The notes below the pieces were generated by a model. That model was not told the origin of the DNA and did no database searches. It worked only from the letters and a program-made list of their open reading frames with translations. From positions 1 through 64,000 of the forward strand of contig JPGV01000015.1 of NCBI GenBank assembly GCA_000724175.1: a stretch of DNA of 64,000 nucleotides, in the 5' to 3' direction. Shown here in pieces: positions 17,629 through 27,151 of this stretch. This stretch comes from [Candidatus Thermochlorobacteriaceae] bacterium GBChlB. GTDB lineage: Bacteria > Bacteroidota > Chlorobiia > Chlorobiales > Thermochlorobacteraceae. The position numbers and the translations under genes were made by a program. Every line of letters starts with the position of its first letter. The stretch's first letter is position 1.

Positions 17629-20442
17629 TCAAAGCGTGTAAGAAATTCTGGTGTAGAAGTTCGCGCCGTTGAAGCCGAAAGGACTTGCGCCACTGAACGG
17701 TAAAATTCTGCCGCTATTGGCATTGGCAGGCAAAAGAAACGTGCGATCTGGAAAGACGTTAAAGATGTTCGTGCCGCCGGCCGCAACCGTTAGATGGTCA
17801 AAAAATTTATACGACACATCAAGGTCGGTGATGAACTTCGCGCTGAGCGTTTGGTCGAACTGTGCAACATCCTGATAGACCGTGTTGTTCGAGATAATGG
17901 GGCCTGAAAGTTGCGTAAAACTCGGCGTGGTTACCTCACCGAACCGAATCGTGCGAATCATCAACGCAAAGTCGCCGATGTTGTAGTTCAGCATCAGGTT
18001 CAAGTTTGTGAGCGGCTGACCGCGCTCAATGCGCGTTTTCTCGACGCGGTCAAAGAGTGTCTCGCCAAGGTTGAGCAGGGCGACAGGCGTTGGCGTATTG
18101 ATGTTCGTTACCTCGTTCTGGTTGTAATTAAATCCGGCGGTCAGCCGCAAAACCCCCGACGCGCCCAAGTCGGCGGTATAACGCGCAACAATGTCGACAC
18201 CCTGCGTGCGCGTGTTGATGGCGTTGGTAAAATACCGTCCGCCGGCGACGCCGCTAAAGCCATTGTTTCGCAGAAAGTTTTGTGTCGCTGTGCCGACGAA
18301 ATTTCCTGACAGTACAATGCGGTCGTTGACTGTGATGTTGTAGTAATCAATTGTCATGGAGAAACTCGGAGTCGGGTCGAGTGTCAGTCCACCGGCAAGA
18401 TTGAGCGTGCGTTCAGGCTTGAGGTCTTGTGCGCCCAAGGCTCTTGCCGCCGGGTCATCAACAGAGAACGTGCGGATTTCAAACGGCACGCCGCCGATGA
18501 AGTTTGTCGAGACCGTCGAGAAGCCGATTTGTTGCATTGAGGGCGCGCGGAAGCCCGTGCTGACGCCGCCGCGAACTGCATAGCCTTTCACGAACTCATA
18601 TCGAAACGCGGCTTTGCCGTTGATAGTCGATCCAAAGTCGCTGAAATTTTCAAAGCGTCCGGCGACGGTGATGAGAAAATTTTCAATCGCTTGCTCGACG
18701 TCGGCGTAGAGCGCAACGCTGTTGCGGCTGCGGGTCTTTGCATCGGACGGTTGAAAGCCGGGAAAGACTTGCGAGCCAGCCGCCGCAATGCCGCCGCGCG
18801 AGCCATCGGGTCTCAGCGCAAGCGAGTCAATGCCTGCGCCGCGAATGTATGAGGCAGGCTCGCCTTCGCGAATGCCGTATTGGTCGATGCGAAACTCTGC
18901 GCCGAGCGCGATGTTAAGCGGCGTTTTAAGTCCAGTGAAAAACTGCTGCGTAGCGTCGGCATTGAATGTGGTTTGAGCAAACGAGACCGTTCCGGCATAG
19001 AACGACGTCGGCGCAGGCGAACCAGCGGCTAAGCCCAAGCGCGGCGCATCTTGCGCCGAGATGATTGCGCCCAGCGAAGCATTGTTGCTGTTGCGCACGT
19101 TGAAGTCCAAGTAGTTGCGTCCGTGAACCGCGTTGAAGTTCAAGTTCCAGCCACCCACGCTGCCTTCAATGCCGAGCGAGCCAGAGGCGTCGTAAATGTT
19201 CGTTGCGATAAGCGGCAAAAAGCCGTCGGGGTGAAGCGTAACGATGTTCCCGTTGGCATCGCGCGAGCGAGCGACGCGGTCGTCTAACTGCGGGCGGAAA
19301 AAGCCGGCTGCTTCACCACGTCGATACCCAAATCCGCCAAAGGCGTTGAACGCAAAAGTTTCTGAAATGGGAATAGATGTATTCAAAAAGAAGGTGGCGT
19401 CGGTCGTGGCGGCGTCGCCGAATCGGTGGTTAATGCGGTTAGCGTTGGCTTCACGCGGGTCAGCCGACCCATTGACAAGCGCGTAGAGCTGTCGGTCGTC
19501 GCGTCCTGAGCGGTTCGAAAAACTTCGGTCGCGCACTTCGCCGCTGACATTCAAGAAAGCGTTGTCGGCCAGTTTGAAGCTATGGCTCAAATCGCCTTGA
19601 AGCACTCTGCCGTCGCCTTCGGTGTTTTGTCCGAACTGTGCGGAAACATTAGAGGGGGCGTCTTTTTTCAGGATAATGTTAATGACGCCTGAAATTGCGT
19701 CAGAGCCGTATTGCGCCGCCGCACCGTCGCGCAAAATTTCAATGCGGTCAATCGCGCTGGCTGGAATCGCGTTCAAATCCACGGCGGCTGACCCGCGTCC
19801 GACCGACCCATTGACATTAACGAGCGCGCTGGTGTGCCGACGCTTGCCGTTGACCAAGACCAACACTTGGTCGGGTCCCATACCGCGCAATGTCGCAGGG
19901 CGCACATGGTCAGTGCCGTCCGTGATTGACGGGCGTGGAAAGTTATACGACGGCACAAGTGCTTGCAGGATTTGGTTTGTCTCGACTTGTCCCATCTGTT
20001 TGATTTCGCGCGAGGTGACGATGTCAATCGGCGCAGGTGATTCAACCACGGTGCGGTCGCTGCGGCGCGTGCCAGTAACAACGACTTCTTGCGCTTGCGC
20101 AAAGTTCTCGGTGAGAGAATAATTTTTGGTGATGGTTTCTCCTTCCGCAACCGTTACTTTATCGATGGTCGGAGAGTAGCCCGTGCTGGAAATGCGAAGG
20201 TCGTAATTGCCTGCGGGAACGCGAAAACTGAACTTTCCATCCGCCTGCGTAACGGTGCCGAGTTTCGTGCCGACTGCCTGAATCTTTGCAAAGGCAAGCG
20301 GTTCTTTGGTTTTAGAATCAATAACTGTGCCTGAAATTGTGCCGTAGGATGTTTGCGCAAACAAGCGTGACTGTGATAAGAAAATCAGCACGGCAAGAAA
20401 AATATGCCGCGCAAACGTTCGATGCGTGAATGTGTAAGACAT
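17629..20442 (-). CDS. TonB-dependent outer membrane receptor with carboxypeptidase-regulatory N-terminal domain
   Basis: A 937-residue protein: signal peptide (about 1-29), a CarboxypepD_reg-like beta domain (about 33-115, GTVIDSKTKEPLAFAKI), a plug domain with the RGMGPDQVLVLVNGKRR segment, and a long beta-barrel ending in an aromatic/Leu C-terminus (RISYTL). It would import a large or scarce substrate across the outer membrane using TonB energy. No SusD-like partner is present; the downstream partner is a DUF4397 lipoprotein. The substrate cannot be read from sequence. Confidence 0.93.
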   Translation of the reverse strand: MSYTFTHRTFARHIFLAVLIFLSQSRLFAQTSYGTISGTVIDSKTKEPLAFAKIQAVGTKLGTVTQADGKFSFRVPAGNYDLRISSTGYSPTIDKVTVAEGETITKNYSLTENFAQAQEVVVTGTRRSDRTVVESPAPIDIVTSREIKQMGQVETNQILQALVPSYNFPRPSITDGTDHVRPATLRGMGPDQVLVLVNGKRRHTSALVNVNGSVGRGSAAVDLNAIPASAIDRIEILRDGAAAQYGSDAISGVINIILKKDAPSNVSAQFGQNTEGDGRVLQGDLSHSFKLADNAFLNVSGEVRDRSFSNRSGRDDRQLYALVNGSADPREANANRINHRFGDAATTDATFFLNTSIPISETFAFNAFGGFGYRRGEAAGFFRPQLDDRVARSRDANGNIVTLHPDGFLPLIATNIYDASGSLGIEGSVGGWNLNFNAVHGRNYLDFNVRNSNNASLGAIISAQDAPRLGLAAGSPAPTSFYAGTVSFAQTTFNADATQQFFTGLKTPLNIALGAEFRIDQYGIREGEPASYIRGAGIDSLALRPDGSRGGIAAAGSQVFPGFQPSDAKTRSRNSVALYADVEQAIENFLITVAGRFENFSDFGSTINGKAAFRYEFVKGYAVRGGVSTGFRAPSMQQIGFSTVSTNFIGGVPFEIRTFSVDDPAARALGAQDLKPERTLNLAGGLTLDPTPSFSMTIDYYNITVNDRIVLSGNFVGTATQNFLRNNGFSGVAGGRYFTNAINTRTQGVDIVARYTADLGASGVLRLTAGFNYNQNEVTNINTPTPVALLNLGETLFDRVEKTRIERGQPLTNLNLMLNYNIGDFALMIRTIRFGEVTTPSFTQLSGPIISNNTVYQDVAQFDQTLSAKFITDLDVSYKFFDHLTVAAGGTNIFNVFPDRTFLLPANANSGRILPFSGASPFGFNGANFYTRISYTL

Positions 20443-20531
20443 AATGGTTAGTTTTGTTGATTTAATGTTGACGAATAATTAACAGTTGCAAAAGCTAAAA
20501 TAGTTTAACTCAAAAAACAAGACGATTCGCC

Positions 20532-23024
20532 TTGAACGCCTTAAAAAATGAAGCAAACCAAGACGATTGCTTTAGATATGTTAATGTGTATATCGAGCAT
20601 CTTTATAGCGATCGCGCTTACTGCTACGCTGTCCCGGATGAATTTTTGAATACGCTGTTCGTCGGCAGTCGCGTGCTGGTGCCGTTTGGAAAGCAGGGCG
20701 CGGAGCGATTGGGGTTTGTGTCGTCGCTTCTCACAAAAGAAGAACTAACCATGTCGCCTGTCGGTGAACTGCTCGATGTCTTCGACGGCGGCGCGCCCGC
20801 GCTCTCGTCCGAATTGATGCAGCTTGCGCTCTGGCTGGCAGAGTATTACATCGCTTATCCGATTGAAGCCATCAATGCGGCACTGCCTGCTGCTATGCGG
20901 ATTCGACCCAGAGAGACCGTAACACTCAAAGAATTTTCGTTGCAACACTCCGACGAGAAAATCATCAAAACCGATTTGCGCCGAAAAATGATGCGCGTGC
21001 TTGCTGATGAAAAAACGCTCACGGTGGCGCAGCTGCAACGGCGCGTCGGCTCGAAAAACTTTCGTCAAGCATTATCGGAATTGCAGCGCGTCGGGCTGAT
21101 TGAAGTGAAAAAAACATTCATGCAGAACGGCAAGGCGAAGGTCAAACAAGCCTATCGTTTGGCGAAGGACTTTTCCGAAACGGAGTTGAACCGCGTTGCC
21201 GCTGCGCTCTCGCGCTCGAAAAAACAAGCCGAAGCGCTCGAGCAAATTCTTGCGTTGAAAAAGCCGATTTTTTTTCGAGAAGACATTTCTGCCGACAGTG
21301 CAGCGCTTCAGGCGCTCGTCAAGCGTGGTGTGTTGTCAGTTGAAAAAGTCAGCGTCGATCGTCCGTTTGCAGAGTTGTTCATCGAGCAGAAAAAAGCCAT
21401 TCGATTTACCGACGAACAAAACGCAGTCGTCGAAAAACTCTCAGCGGCGATTCGAGCAGGAGAGTTCAAGACGTTTTTATTGCACGGCGTAACGGGAAGC
21501 GGCAAAACATGGATGTATATCGAAGCCCTTCGAACCGCATTGGAACAGGACAAGACGGCGATTGTGCTGGTGCCAGAAATTTCGCTCACGCCCCAAACGG
21601 CGTCTCGGTTTCGAAGTCATTTCGGGGACGACGTGCGCGTGTTGCACAGCGCGATGAGCGACGGCGAAAAATTCGACGCTTGGGAAAGCCTCAAAAACGG
21701 TCGCTCAAAAATCGCGTTAGGTCCGCGCTCTGCCATATTTGCACCGCTTCCCAATTTGGGCGTCGTTATCGTCGATGAAGAGCATGAGCCATCGTATAAA
21801 CAATTCGAGCCGACGCCGCGCTACCATGCGCGCGATGTGGCAATTATGCGCGCGAAGTTTGAAAACGCCGTCTGCCTGCTGGGGTCGGCGACGCCCTCAA
21901 TGGAATCCTACGCTAACGCGCTGTCGGGTAAGTATGACCTGCTCACGCTTTCCAAGCGCGCCGACAATGCGCGAATGCCCGACATCAAACTCGTTCATCT
22001 GTCGAAGGCGGAAAAAGTCTCGCCGTCTGTTTCCAAAACGCTCTATCAGGAAATCAAAGCGCGGCTGGCTCGGAACGAACAAGTGATTCTGTTCCAGAAT
22101 CGACGCGGATTTGCGGGCAGTGTGCAATGCGGCGACTGCGGCTTGATTAAAATGTGCGCCTCGTGCAGCGTGCCAATGGTGTTTCACCTGACGGAAAACC
22201 ACCTTCGATGTCACTACTGCGGCAGAACCGAAGAGATGATTCATCAATGCAAACGCTGCGGCTCGGAAAATTTAATGTTCAAAAGTAGCGGCACAGAGCG
22301 CATCGAGCAAGAGCTGGCGTCGCTATTTCCAAACGAAAAAATTTTGCGAATGGATTTAGACACAACGTCGCGCAAAGATGCGCACGCCAAAATTCTGCAA
22401 GAGTTCGCCGAAGGCAACGCGCGAATTTTACTCGGCACGCAAATGGTAGCCAAAGGCTTGGACTTCCCGAATGTAACGCTCGTCGGCGCGCTTGCGGCGG
22501 ACATCGGACTGTCGCTCCCAGACTTTCGCGCGGGGGAACGCCTCTATTCATTGTTGCTACAAGTGGCAGGACGCGCTGGGCGCGCCGAAAAAAAAGGGGA
22601 GGTGTTTCTACAAGTGTTCAATCTGCAAAGCGACGTGTTTCGATTGCTCTTGCAGCAAGATTACAAACGCTTTTTCGACTACGAGACCAGCGCGCGACAG
22701 AGCATTTTTTATCCGCCGTTTGCGCGGCTCGCCAAAGTAGAATTTTCAGGCAAGCGCGACAGCGACGTCAAAGCCGCCGCAATGGACTTCGAGCGGTTGC
22801 TTCGTGCCTGCTTAAACCAAACGCAATTTGATATTCTTGGTCCCGTCCCCGCCGTGATTGCCAAACTCAAAGGAAATTTTCGCTATCAATTGCTCATCAA
22901 ACAAAAAGGCGGCGCACGGCTGACGAAGCAACGGTTCCGCGCTGCACAAGCAGAGTTCAGGCATAAGTGGTCGCAGAGCGCGGTGAAACTCGATATCGAC
23001 ATCGACACGCAAAGTGTGATGTGA
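20532..23024 (+). CDS. priA: Primosomal protein N' (replication restart helicase)
   Basis: An 830-residue PriA helicase. An N-terminal DNA-binding domain is followed by Walker A GVTGSGKT, Walker B VDEEHEPSYKQ, and a zinc-binding insert with eight cysteines (CGDCGLIKMCASC and CHYCGRT, then CKRCG). The C-terminal helicase motifs (GTQMVAKGLDFPNV, QVAGRAGR) are intact. PriA reloads the replisome at stalled forks. No ATG is in frame near the N-terminus, so TTG 20532 is taken as start; a GTG about 17 codons on is possible. It is divergent from the TonB receptor gene. Confidence 0.95.
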   Translation: MNALKNEANQDDCFRYVNVYIEHLYSDRAYCYAVPDEFLNTLFVGSRVLVPFGKQGAERLGFVSSLLTKEELTMSPVGELLDVFDGGAPALSSELMQLALWLAEYYIAYPIEAINAALPAAMRIRPRETVTLKEFSLQHSDEKIIKTDLRRKMMRVLADEKTLTVAQLQRRVGSKNFRQALSELQRVGLIEVKKTFMQNGKAKVKQAYRLAKDFSETELNRVAAALSRSKKQAEALEQILALKKPIFFREDISADSAALQALVKRGVLSVEKVSVDRPFAELFIEQKKAIRFTDEQNAVVEKLSAAIRAGEFKTFLLHGVTGSGKTWMYIEALRTALEQDKTAIVLVPEISLTPQTASRFRSHFGDDVRVLHSAMSDGEKFDAWESLKNGRSKIALGPRSAIFAPLPNLGVVIVDEEHEPSYKQFEPTPRYHARDVAIMRAKFENAVCLLGSATPSMESYANALSGKYDLLTLSKRADNARMPDIKLVHLSKAEKVSPSVSKTLYQEIKARLARNEQVILFQNRRGFAGSVQCGDCGLIKMCASCSVPMVFHLTENHLRCHYCGRTEEMIHQCKRCGSENLMFKSSGTERIEQELASLFPNEKILRMDLDTTSRKDAHAKILQEFAEGNARILLGTQMVAKGLDFPNVTLVGALAADIGLSLPDFRAGERLYSLLLQVAGRAGRAEKKGEVFLQVFNLQSDVFRLLLQQDYKRFFDYETSARQSIFYPPFARLAKVEFSGKRDSDVKAAAMDFERLLRACLNQTQFDILGPVPAVIAKLKGNFRYQLLIKQKGGARLTKQRFRAAQAEFRHKWSQSAVKLDIDIDTQSVM

Positions 23025-23030
23025 AGCCGC

Positions 23031-23483
23031 CTATGGTTTCTGCGACAGATGACTTTTCAGGGCAAGCACACCCAAGTGGTAGCTGTATTCGCCAAACCCA
23101 CTAATCACACCAAGACAGACCTCCGACAGCACCGAGTTGCGACGAAATGGCTCGCGGGCGAACACATTGGACAGATGAACCTCGACGACCGGAATTGAAA
23201 TCGCAGCAATCGCGTCACGCAAGGCAAGTGAGTAATGCGTGTATGCCCCCGCGTTGAAGACGATGCCGCGAATCATGCCGCTATCTTCTGCATCATAGAG
23301 TTTCAGGATTAACTCGCCTTCGCTTTCGGAATGAAAGAAATTTAAATCGAGGTCGGCAAACGACTCGGTCAAGGTTTGGCTAATCTCGCGTAGCGTTCTC
23401 GACCCGTAGATGTGTGGCTCGCGTTTGCCCAAGCGCGAAAGGTTTGCGCCGTTGAGAATCAAAAGAGAAAGTTTATCTGCCAT
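23031..23483 (-). CDS. aroQ: 3-dehydroquinate dehydratase, type II
   Basis: A 150-residue type II enzyme of the shikimate pathway. The active-site pieces are visible: N11 in LNGANL, Tyr26 in IYGS, N78 and H83 in NAGAYTHYSLALRDA, H103 in EVHLSNV and the FAREPFRRNS loop. It converges with priA, with 6 bases between stops, and follows the ACT-domain gene on the same strand after 39 bases. Confidence 0.95.
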   Translation of the reverse strand: MADKLSLLILNGANLSRLGKREPHIYGSRTLREISQTLTESFADLDLNFFHSESEGELILKLYDAEDSGMIRGIVFNAGAYTHYSLALRDAIAAISIPVVEVHLSNVFAREPFRRNSVLSEVCLGVISGFGEYSYHLGVLALKSHLSQKP

Positions 23484-23522
23484 GGCAAGATGTGGTTTGA
23501 AGACGACACGCCAATGCGATGC

Positions 23523-23975
23523 TCAGATACGGTGCATCGCTCTGAAAATATCCTCGTGTTGCGCGATGAGTTGCACGCCGAGTTTCTCCGATACTGTTGC
23601 AAGTTCTGCTTTGAGTGTGAGAAAATCCGCGCTTGATTTTGAAATATCGACGAGCATGATGAGGGTAAAGACATCTTGCAGAATTTTTTGTGAGACGTCT
23701 TGAAGGTCGCAGCCGTGCGCGGCGAGAACTGACGTAATGCCGCTCACAATGCCCGGCGCGTTTTTTCCAAATGCCGTAACGATAATTCGCCCGCTTGTGT
23801 AGTTCTGACGCGGCGCGCTCGTGCGTGTCGCCGAGAGCGCCAATGACGGCAGTCCTTTCTCATATTCTTTGAGCACGTCGGCAACGACAGCTTGCACGGT
23901 TGCCTGTGTGGCGTCCGCGCCAAGTTCTTCAATCGCAAGGTCGATGATGCGCCGAAGCTGTGTTTCAGAAACCAT
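23523..23975 (-). CDS. ACT-domain protein with N-terminal helical extension
   Basis: A 150-residue protein. Residues of about 60-145 form an ACT domain resembling the UPF0237 group (GRIIVTAFGKNAPGIVSGIT, then SQKILQDVFTLIMLVDIS). ACT domains usually sense amino acids or other small ligands. Preceding it is a 55-residue, helix-prone extension (ETQLRRIIDLAIEELG...) not found in the minimal UPF0237 proteins. ATG 23975 is preferred to an upstream TTG. It precedes aroQ, so a link to aromatic amino acid control is possible but unproven. Confidence 0.82.
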   Translation of the reverse strand: MVSETQLRRIIDLAIEELGADATQATVQAVVADVLKEYEKGLPSLALSATRTSAPRQNYTSGRIIVTAFGKNAPGIVSGITSVLAAHGCDLQDVSQKILQDVFTLIMLVDISKSSADFLTLKAELATVSEKLGVQLIAQHEDIFRAMHRI

Positions 23976-23980
23976 AGTGG

Positions 23981-24014
23981 TCAAAATTAAAACGGCGGCA
24001 AAAGTGCCGCCGTT
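23981..24014 (-). terminator. Terminator after the BI-1 family gene
   Basis: A perfect 10-bp stem (23991-24000 with 24005-24014, loop AAAG) is followed on the minus strand by TTTTAATTTT. It lies 41 bases beyond the stop of the BI-1 gene and just before the ACT-domain gene start. Confidence 0.8.
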
Positions 24015-24054
24015 AATTTAAGAAATCGTCTAAGAAATTGCTGCTTCAGTTCAG

Positions 24055-24771
24055 TTAGTCGTCGCTGCGGCTGCCGCCGAAGAGCCGTAACAGCATCAGA
24101 AACAAGTTGATGAAGTCGAGGTAGAGCGTCAATGAACCTAACACGGCGATTTTACCTTCGCTTTCGCCATCGAGCGCGCTCGCAGCCATCTCTTTAATTT
24201 TTTGAGAATCATAAGCCGTCAGTCCAACGAACACCACGACGCCAATCAAGCTAATGATGAAGCCGAACACCGAACTTTGGATAAAGAGATTGACAAGTCC
24301 AGCTATCACGATGCCGATGAGCGCCATAAAAAGGATATTCCCAATGCTCGTTAAATCGCGCTTCGTGGTCAAGCCGTAGAGGCTCATGATGCCGAAGGTG
24401 CCAGCAGTGATGAGAAAGACGCCCGCAATCGAGCCTAAGTTATAGACCAAGAAAATCGACGAGAGCGTAATGCCGTTGATGGCCGAGTACAGGAAAAAGA
24501 GTCCAGCAGCAGTCGCAGCCGAGAGGCGGTCAATCATGCCGCCAATCACCCAGACAAGACCAAGCTCAACGAAGAGCAGCACCCAAAAGAGCCAGCGATT
24601 CTGAACCAGTGTGCCGACAAGCGCGGGCGAATCGGCAACGAAATAGGCAATTGCGCCTGTAAGCGCTAAGCCAAGCGTCATCCATGTGTAGACCTGCGTC
24701 AGCACGCGCTTTTCAATCGCCTCTAACGCGCCAGCAACGCCATAGCGTTGAAATTCAAGTGTGTTATTCAT
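24055..24771 (-). CDS. Bax inhibitor-1/YccA family membrane protein
   Basis: A 238-residue protein with seven hydrophobic helices and the family segments TYGIMSLYGL-like (GTFGIMSLYGLTTKRDL) and YDSQKIKEMA near the C-terminus, with LYLDFINLFLMLLRLFG at the end. BI-1/YccA proteins are inner membrane proteins linked to calcium leak or to control of FtsH; their bacterial role is poorly defined. It is the last gene of the rpoN-hslVU run, before a clear terminator. Confidence 0.92.
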   Translation of the reverse strand: MNNTLEFQRYGVAGALEAIEKRVLTQVYTWMTLGLALTGAIAYFVADSPALVGTLVQNRWLFWVLLFVELGLVWVIGGMIDRLSAATAAGLFFLYSAINGITLSSIFLVYNLGSIAGVFLITAGTFGIMSLYGLTTKRDLTSIGNILFMALIGIVIAGLVNLFIQSSVFGFIISLIGVVVFVGLTAYDSQKIKEMAASALDGESEGKIAVLGSLTLYLDFINLFLMLLRLFGGSRSDD

Positions 24772-24882
24772 AATGTTCTACAGGTTTTAAGTTTGTAAAA
24801 ATTAACAATTTTTCGGAGCATTATACGCAAATGCTCAAAAAGAGTTTACTCGTTTGCTCTTGTCAAATATCAGTTCATAAGC

Positions 24883-26376
24883 CTACAAGATATATCGGCT
24901 TAAATCGCGGTCTTTGGCGATTTTACTCAATCTGCCTTCGACAAGCTCTTTATTAACGACGATTTTTTTGTTCGGCACGTTTTCTGGGATATCGAACATT
25001 AGGTCTTCGAGCAAGGTTGTCATAATCGTATGTAGCCGTCGCGCGCCGATATTTTCGACCGACTCGTTGACTTCGGCGGCGGTGCGCGCGATTTCTCGAA
25101 TGCCGTCTTCCGAGAATTCCAACTCGACGCCTTCGGTTTTCAGGAGCGCGCAGTATTGTTTGATGAGGGCGTTTTCGGGCTGCGTGAGAATCTTCACAAA
25201 GTCCGCTTCTGAAAGGCTTTTTAGCTCGACGCGAATCGGGAAACGACCTTGCAGTTCGGGAATTAAATCCGACGGTTTAGCAACGTGAAACGCGCCAGAA
25301 GCAATGAACAAGATATGGTCTGTTTTTACCATGCCGTATTTTGTCATCACATTCGAGCCTTCGACGATGGGCAGCAAGTCGCGCTGAACGCCCTCGCGGC
25401 TGATGTCGGGACCGCGTCCGCTGGCGCCTGCCGCCGACGCAATTTTATCGATTTCATCTATGAAGACAATGCCTGATTCCTCGACGCGCGAGATGGCTTC
25501 CTTGACGACGGCATCCATATCAATGAGTTTTTGGATTTCTTCTTGCTCCAAAATACCGCGAGCTTCGGCAATCGTAACGCGGCGTTTCTTGCGTTTCTTC
25601 GGCAAGCCGCCGACCAAATCCTGCATAATGCCGCCCAAATCTTCCAACGGTCCGAACGGTCCGAAGACTTGCATCGTCGGCGATGACTCGGACGCCACTT
25701 CAAGTTCAATGGTGCGGTCGTCCAATTTTCCTTGACGCAGTCGGTCGCGCATTTTTTCACGGCTGCGGTCGTTGAGTTCGAGCTCAACAGATTCCGACCC
25801 TTGCTCTAAATCTTCGTCAAGGTCGTCGGCTTTGTCGCCGTCTCGCTTCAGAGCAGCGGGTTTGGGAACGGGCGGCAGGAGAATATCCAAAATGCGCTCT
25901 TCGACAAGTTGGGCAGCGCGCTCTTTGACTTCAACCGATTGCTCTTGTCGAACCATGCTAACCGAAAGGTCAGTCAGGTCTCGAATCATCGACTCGACAT
26001 CGCGCCCGACGTAGCCGACCTCCGTAAATTTCGATGCCTCGACTTTGATGAATGGTGCGCCAGAAAGTTTGGCAAGACGCCGCGAGATTTCGGTTTTGCC
26101 GACGCCCGTCGGGCCAATCATGATGATATTGTTCGGCATAATTTCATCGCGCAGTTGTCCCTCGACTTTCTGCCGGCGATATCGATTTCGAAGCGCGATG
26201 GCGACAGACTTTTTCGCCTCGTTCTGACCGATGATGTATTTATCCAACTCGCGTACGATTTGGTGCGGCGTCATGCTTTGCATACGCGCTAAAAATCCGC
26301 CTGTGCCAGCGTGCTTGCCGTTGGAGGATTGTTTTTCTTCCGAAGGGGAGTCGACTGACGACTTCGTTCTTGCCAT
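24883..26376 (-). CDS. hslU: ATP-dependent protease ATPase subunit HslU
   Basis: A 497-residue AAA+ unfoldase. Walker A GPTGVGKT is at 88-95, Walker B is in the FIDEIDK segment, and the C-terminal SRYIL tail that docks into HslV is present. The family I domain lies between the two Walker motifs and is rich in acidic and basic residues. The first 30 residues (Ser/Lys-rich) extend beyond the usual HslU start. HslU unfolds substrates and feeds them to HslV, encoded 107 bases upstream on the same strand. Confidence 0.96.
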   Translation of the reverse strand: MARTKSSVDSPSEEKQSSNGKHAGTGGFLARMQSMTPHQIVRELDKYIIGQNEAKKSVAIALRNRYRRQKVEGQLRDEIMPNNIIMIGPTGVGKTEISRRLAKLSGAPFIKVEASKFTEVGYVGRDVESMIRDLTDLSVSMVRQEQSVEVKERAAQLVEERILDILLPPVPKPAALKRDGDKADDLDEDLEQGSESVELELNDRSREKMRDRLRQGKLDDRTIELEVASESSPTMQVFGPFGPLEDLGGIMQDLVGGLPKKRKKRRVTIAEARGILEQEEIQKLIDMDAVVKEAISRVEESGIVFIDEIDKIASAAGASGRGPDISREGVQRDLLPIVEGSNVMTKYGMVKTDHILFIASGAFHVAKPSDLIPELQGRFPIRVELKSLSEADFVKILTQPENALIKQYCALLKTEGVELEFSEDGIREIARTAAEVNESVENIGARRLHTIMTTLLEDLMFDIPENVPNKKIVVNKELVEGRLSKIAKDRDLSRYIL

Positions 26377-26482
26377 TCCTAATAAATCCTTTTCCTACTA
26401 TATGTTGATGTTGTTATTTGCGTTTGGCTTTTGAGTTATCGATGAATAGATATTCGTGCAATTGTTAAAAAAGCTACATTCG

Positions 26483-27025
26483 TTATACTTCTTCCACCCT
26501 GATGTGGTCGTTGGTATAGATGCAAATTTCGGCGGCGATTTTCAGCGATTCGGCCACAATGGTTTTCGCGTCTTTATCGGTCGAGCGCAACATCGCGCGT
26601 GCCGCCGCCAGTGCAAACATTCCGCCGCTCCCGATGGCGACGATGCTGTCTTCGGGCTCAATGACATCGCCCGTGCCAGAAATGATGAGCGCGCGGTCCT
26701 GACCAATCACGGCAAGCATGGCTTCCAAGCGGCGAAGATACTTGTCGGTGCGCCAGTCTTTGGCAAGTTCAACGGCGGCGCGTTCCAACTTTCCGCCGTG
26801 CGCTTGAAGTTTCTCATCGAAGCGGTCGAGCAAGGTAATCGCGTCGGCGGTCGCGCCCGCAAATCCGACGAGAATTTTTCCGCCCAACATTCGCCGCACC
26901 TTCGAGGTCGATTGCTTTAAGATAGTCGAGCCGATGGTCATTTGACCGTCGCTGCCCAAAGCGCCCTTGCCGTCGCGCAGAACGCCGATAACAGTGGTCG
27001 CGTGAATCGCTTGAGTTTCTTTCAC
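26483..27025 (-). CDS. hslV: ATP-dependent protease peptidase subunit HslV
   Basis: A 180-residue proteasome-like peptidase. The catalytic N-terminal threonine is Thr10 in IHATTVIGV, so a nine-residue propeptide should be removed. The GSDGQMTIG and GGKILVGFAG segments are typical. The start is a GTG. Propeptides on HslV are common outside the enterobacteria. The gene lies between rpoN and hslU on one strand. Confidence 0.95.
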   Translation of the reverse strand: MKETQAIHATTVIGVLRDGKGALGSDGQMTIGSTILKQSTSKVRRMLGGKILVGFAGATADAITLLDRFDEKLQAHGGKLERAAVELAKDWRTDKYLRRLEAMLAVIGQDRALIISGTGDVIEPEDSIVAIGSGGMFALAAARAMLRSTDKDAKTIVAESLKIAAEICIYTNDHIRVEEV

Positions 27026-27151
27026 AAGTAGAAATTAAGTTAATAGGATTAACGAAAAGCGTTAAATAATTGTTTCGAACGTCTGAGCGCGCTGCACACA
27101 GGCATCGGCGACGCAATCGCGGACGCGAAGATAATAGGAATGCGGAGTGTA

